This document shows, in pieces, positions 14,867 to 15,312 of a stretch of 15,312 bases of DNA. The position numbers were made by a program, and so were the translations under genes. The notes beneath the pieces were generated by a model. That model saw only the letters and a list, made by a program, of their open reading frames with translations. It did no database searches and had not been told where the DNA came from. The stretch is from VGRW01 sp041498295. GTDB taxonomy: Bacteria > Myxococcota_A > UBA9160 > SZUA-336. The DNA lies in NCBI GenBank assembly GCA_041498295.1, contig JBGQIB010000109.1:1-15312 (forward strand). Direction: 5' to 3'. How positions within the stretch are numbered: position 1 is the first letter of the stretch; the number at the start of each line of letters is the position of its first letter.

Positions 14867-15312
14867 CTACACGGCGCGCGCCGCGGCGACCAAGTGACGT
14901 CGCAGCGCGCCGGCCAGGAAGACGGAGCCGGAGACGGCGAGGCGATCGCCTGCGCGCATGAGCGCGCGGGCGCGCTCGAGCGCGGGCAGCGGCTCGGCCT
15001 CGGCCACGACTTCGCCGATGCCCGCCGCCCAGGCGAGCGAGGCGAGCTCCTCCGCGCCGATCGAGCGCGACGCCTCGGCGCCGGTGGCGACACATACGCG
15101 TGTCACCGGCGCGAGCTCGGCGACGATGCCGGCCGCGTCCTTGTCGCGCGAAATCGAGAGCACGAAGACCCAGCGCGCGCCGGGCCAGAGACTCGCGAGC
15201 GTCTCGCGGAGCGCGCGCGCGGAGTCGGGTGTGTGCGCGTCGTCGAGGATCGCGTCGCCGATGCGCTCGACGCGCGCGGGCAAGCGCAGCGTGCCGAGTG
15301 AGTCGAGCTCGC
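14867..15312 (-). CDS. folC: FolC-like dihydrofolate/folylpolyglutamate synthase, C-terminal part, cut by window edge
   Basis: The last 147 residues of a Mur-ligase-type protein run from the window edge to TAG at 14867. The segment PARVERIGDAILDDAHTPDS (residues 11-30 of the visible part) matches the start of the C-terminal domain of FolC, where a conserved DGAHNP-type motif sits; here it reads DDAHTP. A Rossmann-like alternation follows (RWVFVLSISRDKDAAGI), ending with SGSVFLAGALRR, the usual FolC finish (GSLFLVGEVR-type). FolC adds glutamate to dihydropteroate or folates using ATP in the cytoplasm. The ATP-binding N-terminal domain is outside the window. The MaoC gene lies 24 bp downstream. 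The family call is good; another Mur-ligase-fold enzyme is less likely. Confidence 0.8.
   Translation of the reverse strand, partial: ELDSLGTLRLPARVERIGDAILDDAHTPDSARALRETLASLWPGARWVFVLSISRDKDAAGIVAELAPVTRVCVATGAEASRSIGAEELASLAWAAGIGEVVAEAEPLPALERARALMRAGDRLAVSGSVFLAGALRRHLVAAARAV

Overview
The window is uniformly GC-rich (about 70% by eye), densely packed and mostly coding, with gaps of 9 to 216 bp and several overlapping genes. It holds eleven protein-coding genes (two cut by the window edges) and one decayed gene fragment. I see no rRNA, tRNA, CRISPR array, insertion sequence or attachment site. Base composition, GTG/TTG starts, an exosortase, a short-form glycogen branching enzyme and many acyl-CoA enzymes suggest a high-GC proteobacterium-like soil or sediment lineage (Myxococcota- or Binatota-like). 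That placement is inference only; no marker gene is present.

Layout. (1) Positions 1-1777 hold two divergent citrate-synthase-family genes. The left one is cut by the window edge; the right one carries an N-terminal helix-turn-helix. They share a 79-bp intergenic region with a 26-bp near-symmetric operator, centred on an 8-bp palindrome that could supply the -35 box of both promoters. (2) Positions 1778-2013 hold a frameshifted, internally deleted tail of a class III adenylate/guanylate cyclase, running into the 3' end of the next gene. (3) Positions 1994-3898 (minus) encode glycogen branching enzyme GlgB. It diverges across 22 bp from a plus-strand run, positions 3921-7815: an acyl-CoA carboxylase carboxyltransferase subunit, a crotonase-family protein and an exosortase with an extra C-terminal extracytoplasmic domain. 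(4) Positions 7791-9710 (minus) hold an SGNH/GDSL hydrolase and a GNAT acetyltransferase; the hydrolase overlaps the exosortase tail to tail. (5) Positions 9738-13645 (plus) hold two translationally coupled ABC half-transporters, probably a heterodimeric exporter. (6) After a hairpin-rich gap, positions 13778-15312 (minus) hold a tandem MaoC-type hydratase related to mesaconyl-CoA hydratase and the C-terminal part of a FolC-like ligase.

How the parts fit. Central carbon and CoA-thioester chemistry dominates: two citrate or methylcitrate synthase homologues, a propionyl/acyl-CoA carboxylase beta subunit, a crotonase and a MaoC hydratase. The middle block (exosortase, SGNH hydrolase, ABC exporter pair) suggests cell-envelope or exopolysaccharide work. 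Genes at the head of divergent pairs seem to have -10-like boxes almost on top of their start codons, implying leaderless or near-leaderless mRNAs. Some internal genes have clear Shine-Dalgarno sequences.

I do not see a clear new defence, mobile or biosynthetic system. The strongest lead is the DNA-binding citrate synthase with its presumed operator. Next come the ABC pair with unusual transmembrane domains, the exosortase fusion and the over-represented heptamer GTGACTC.
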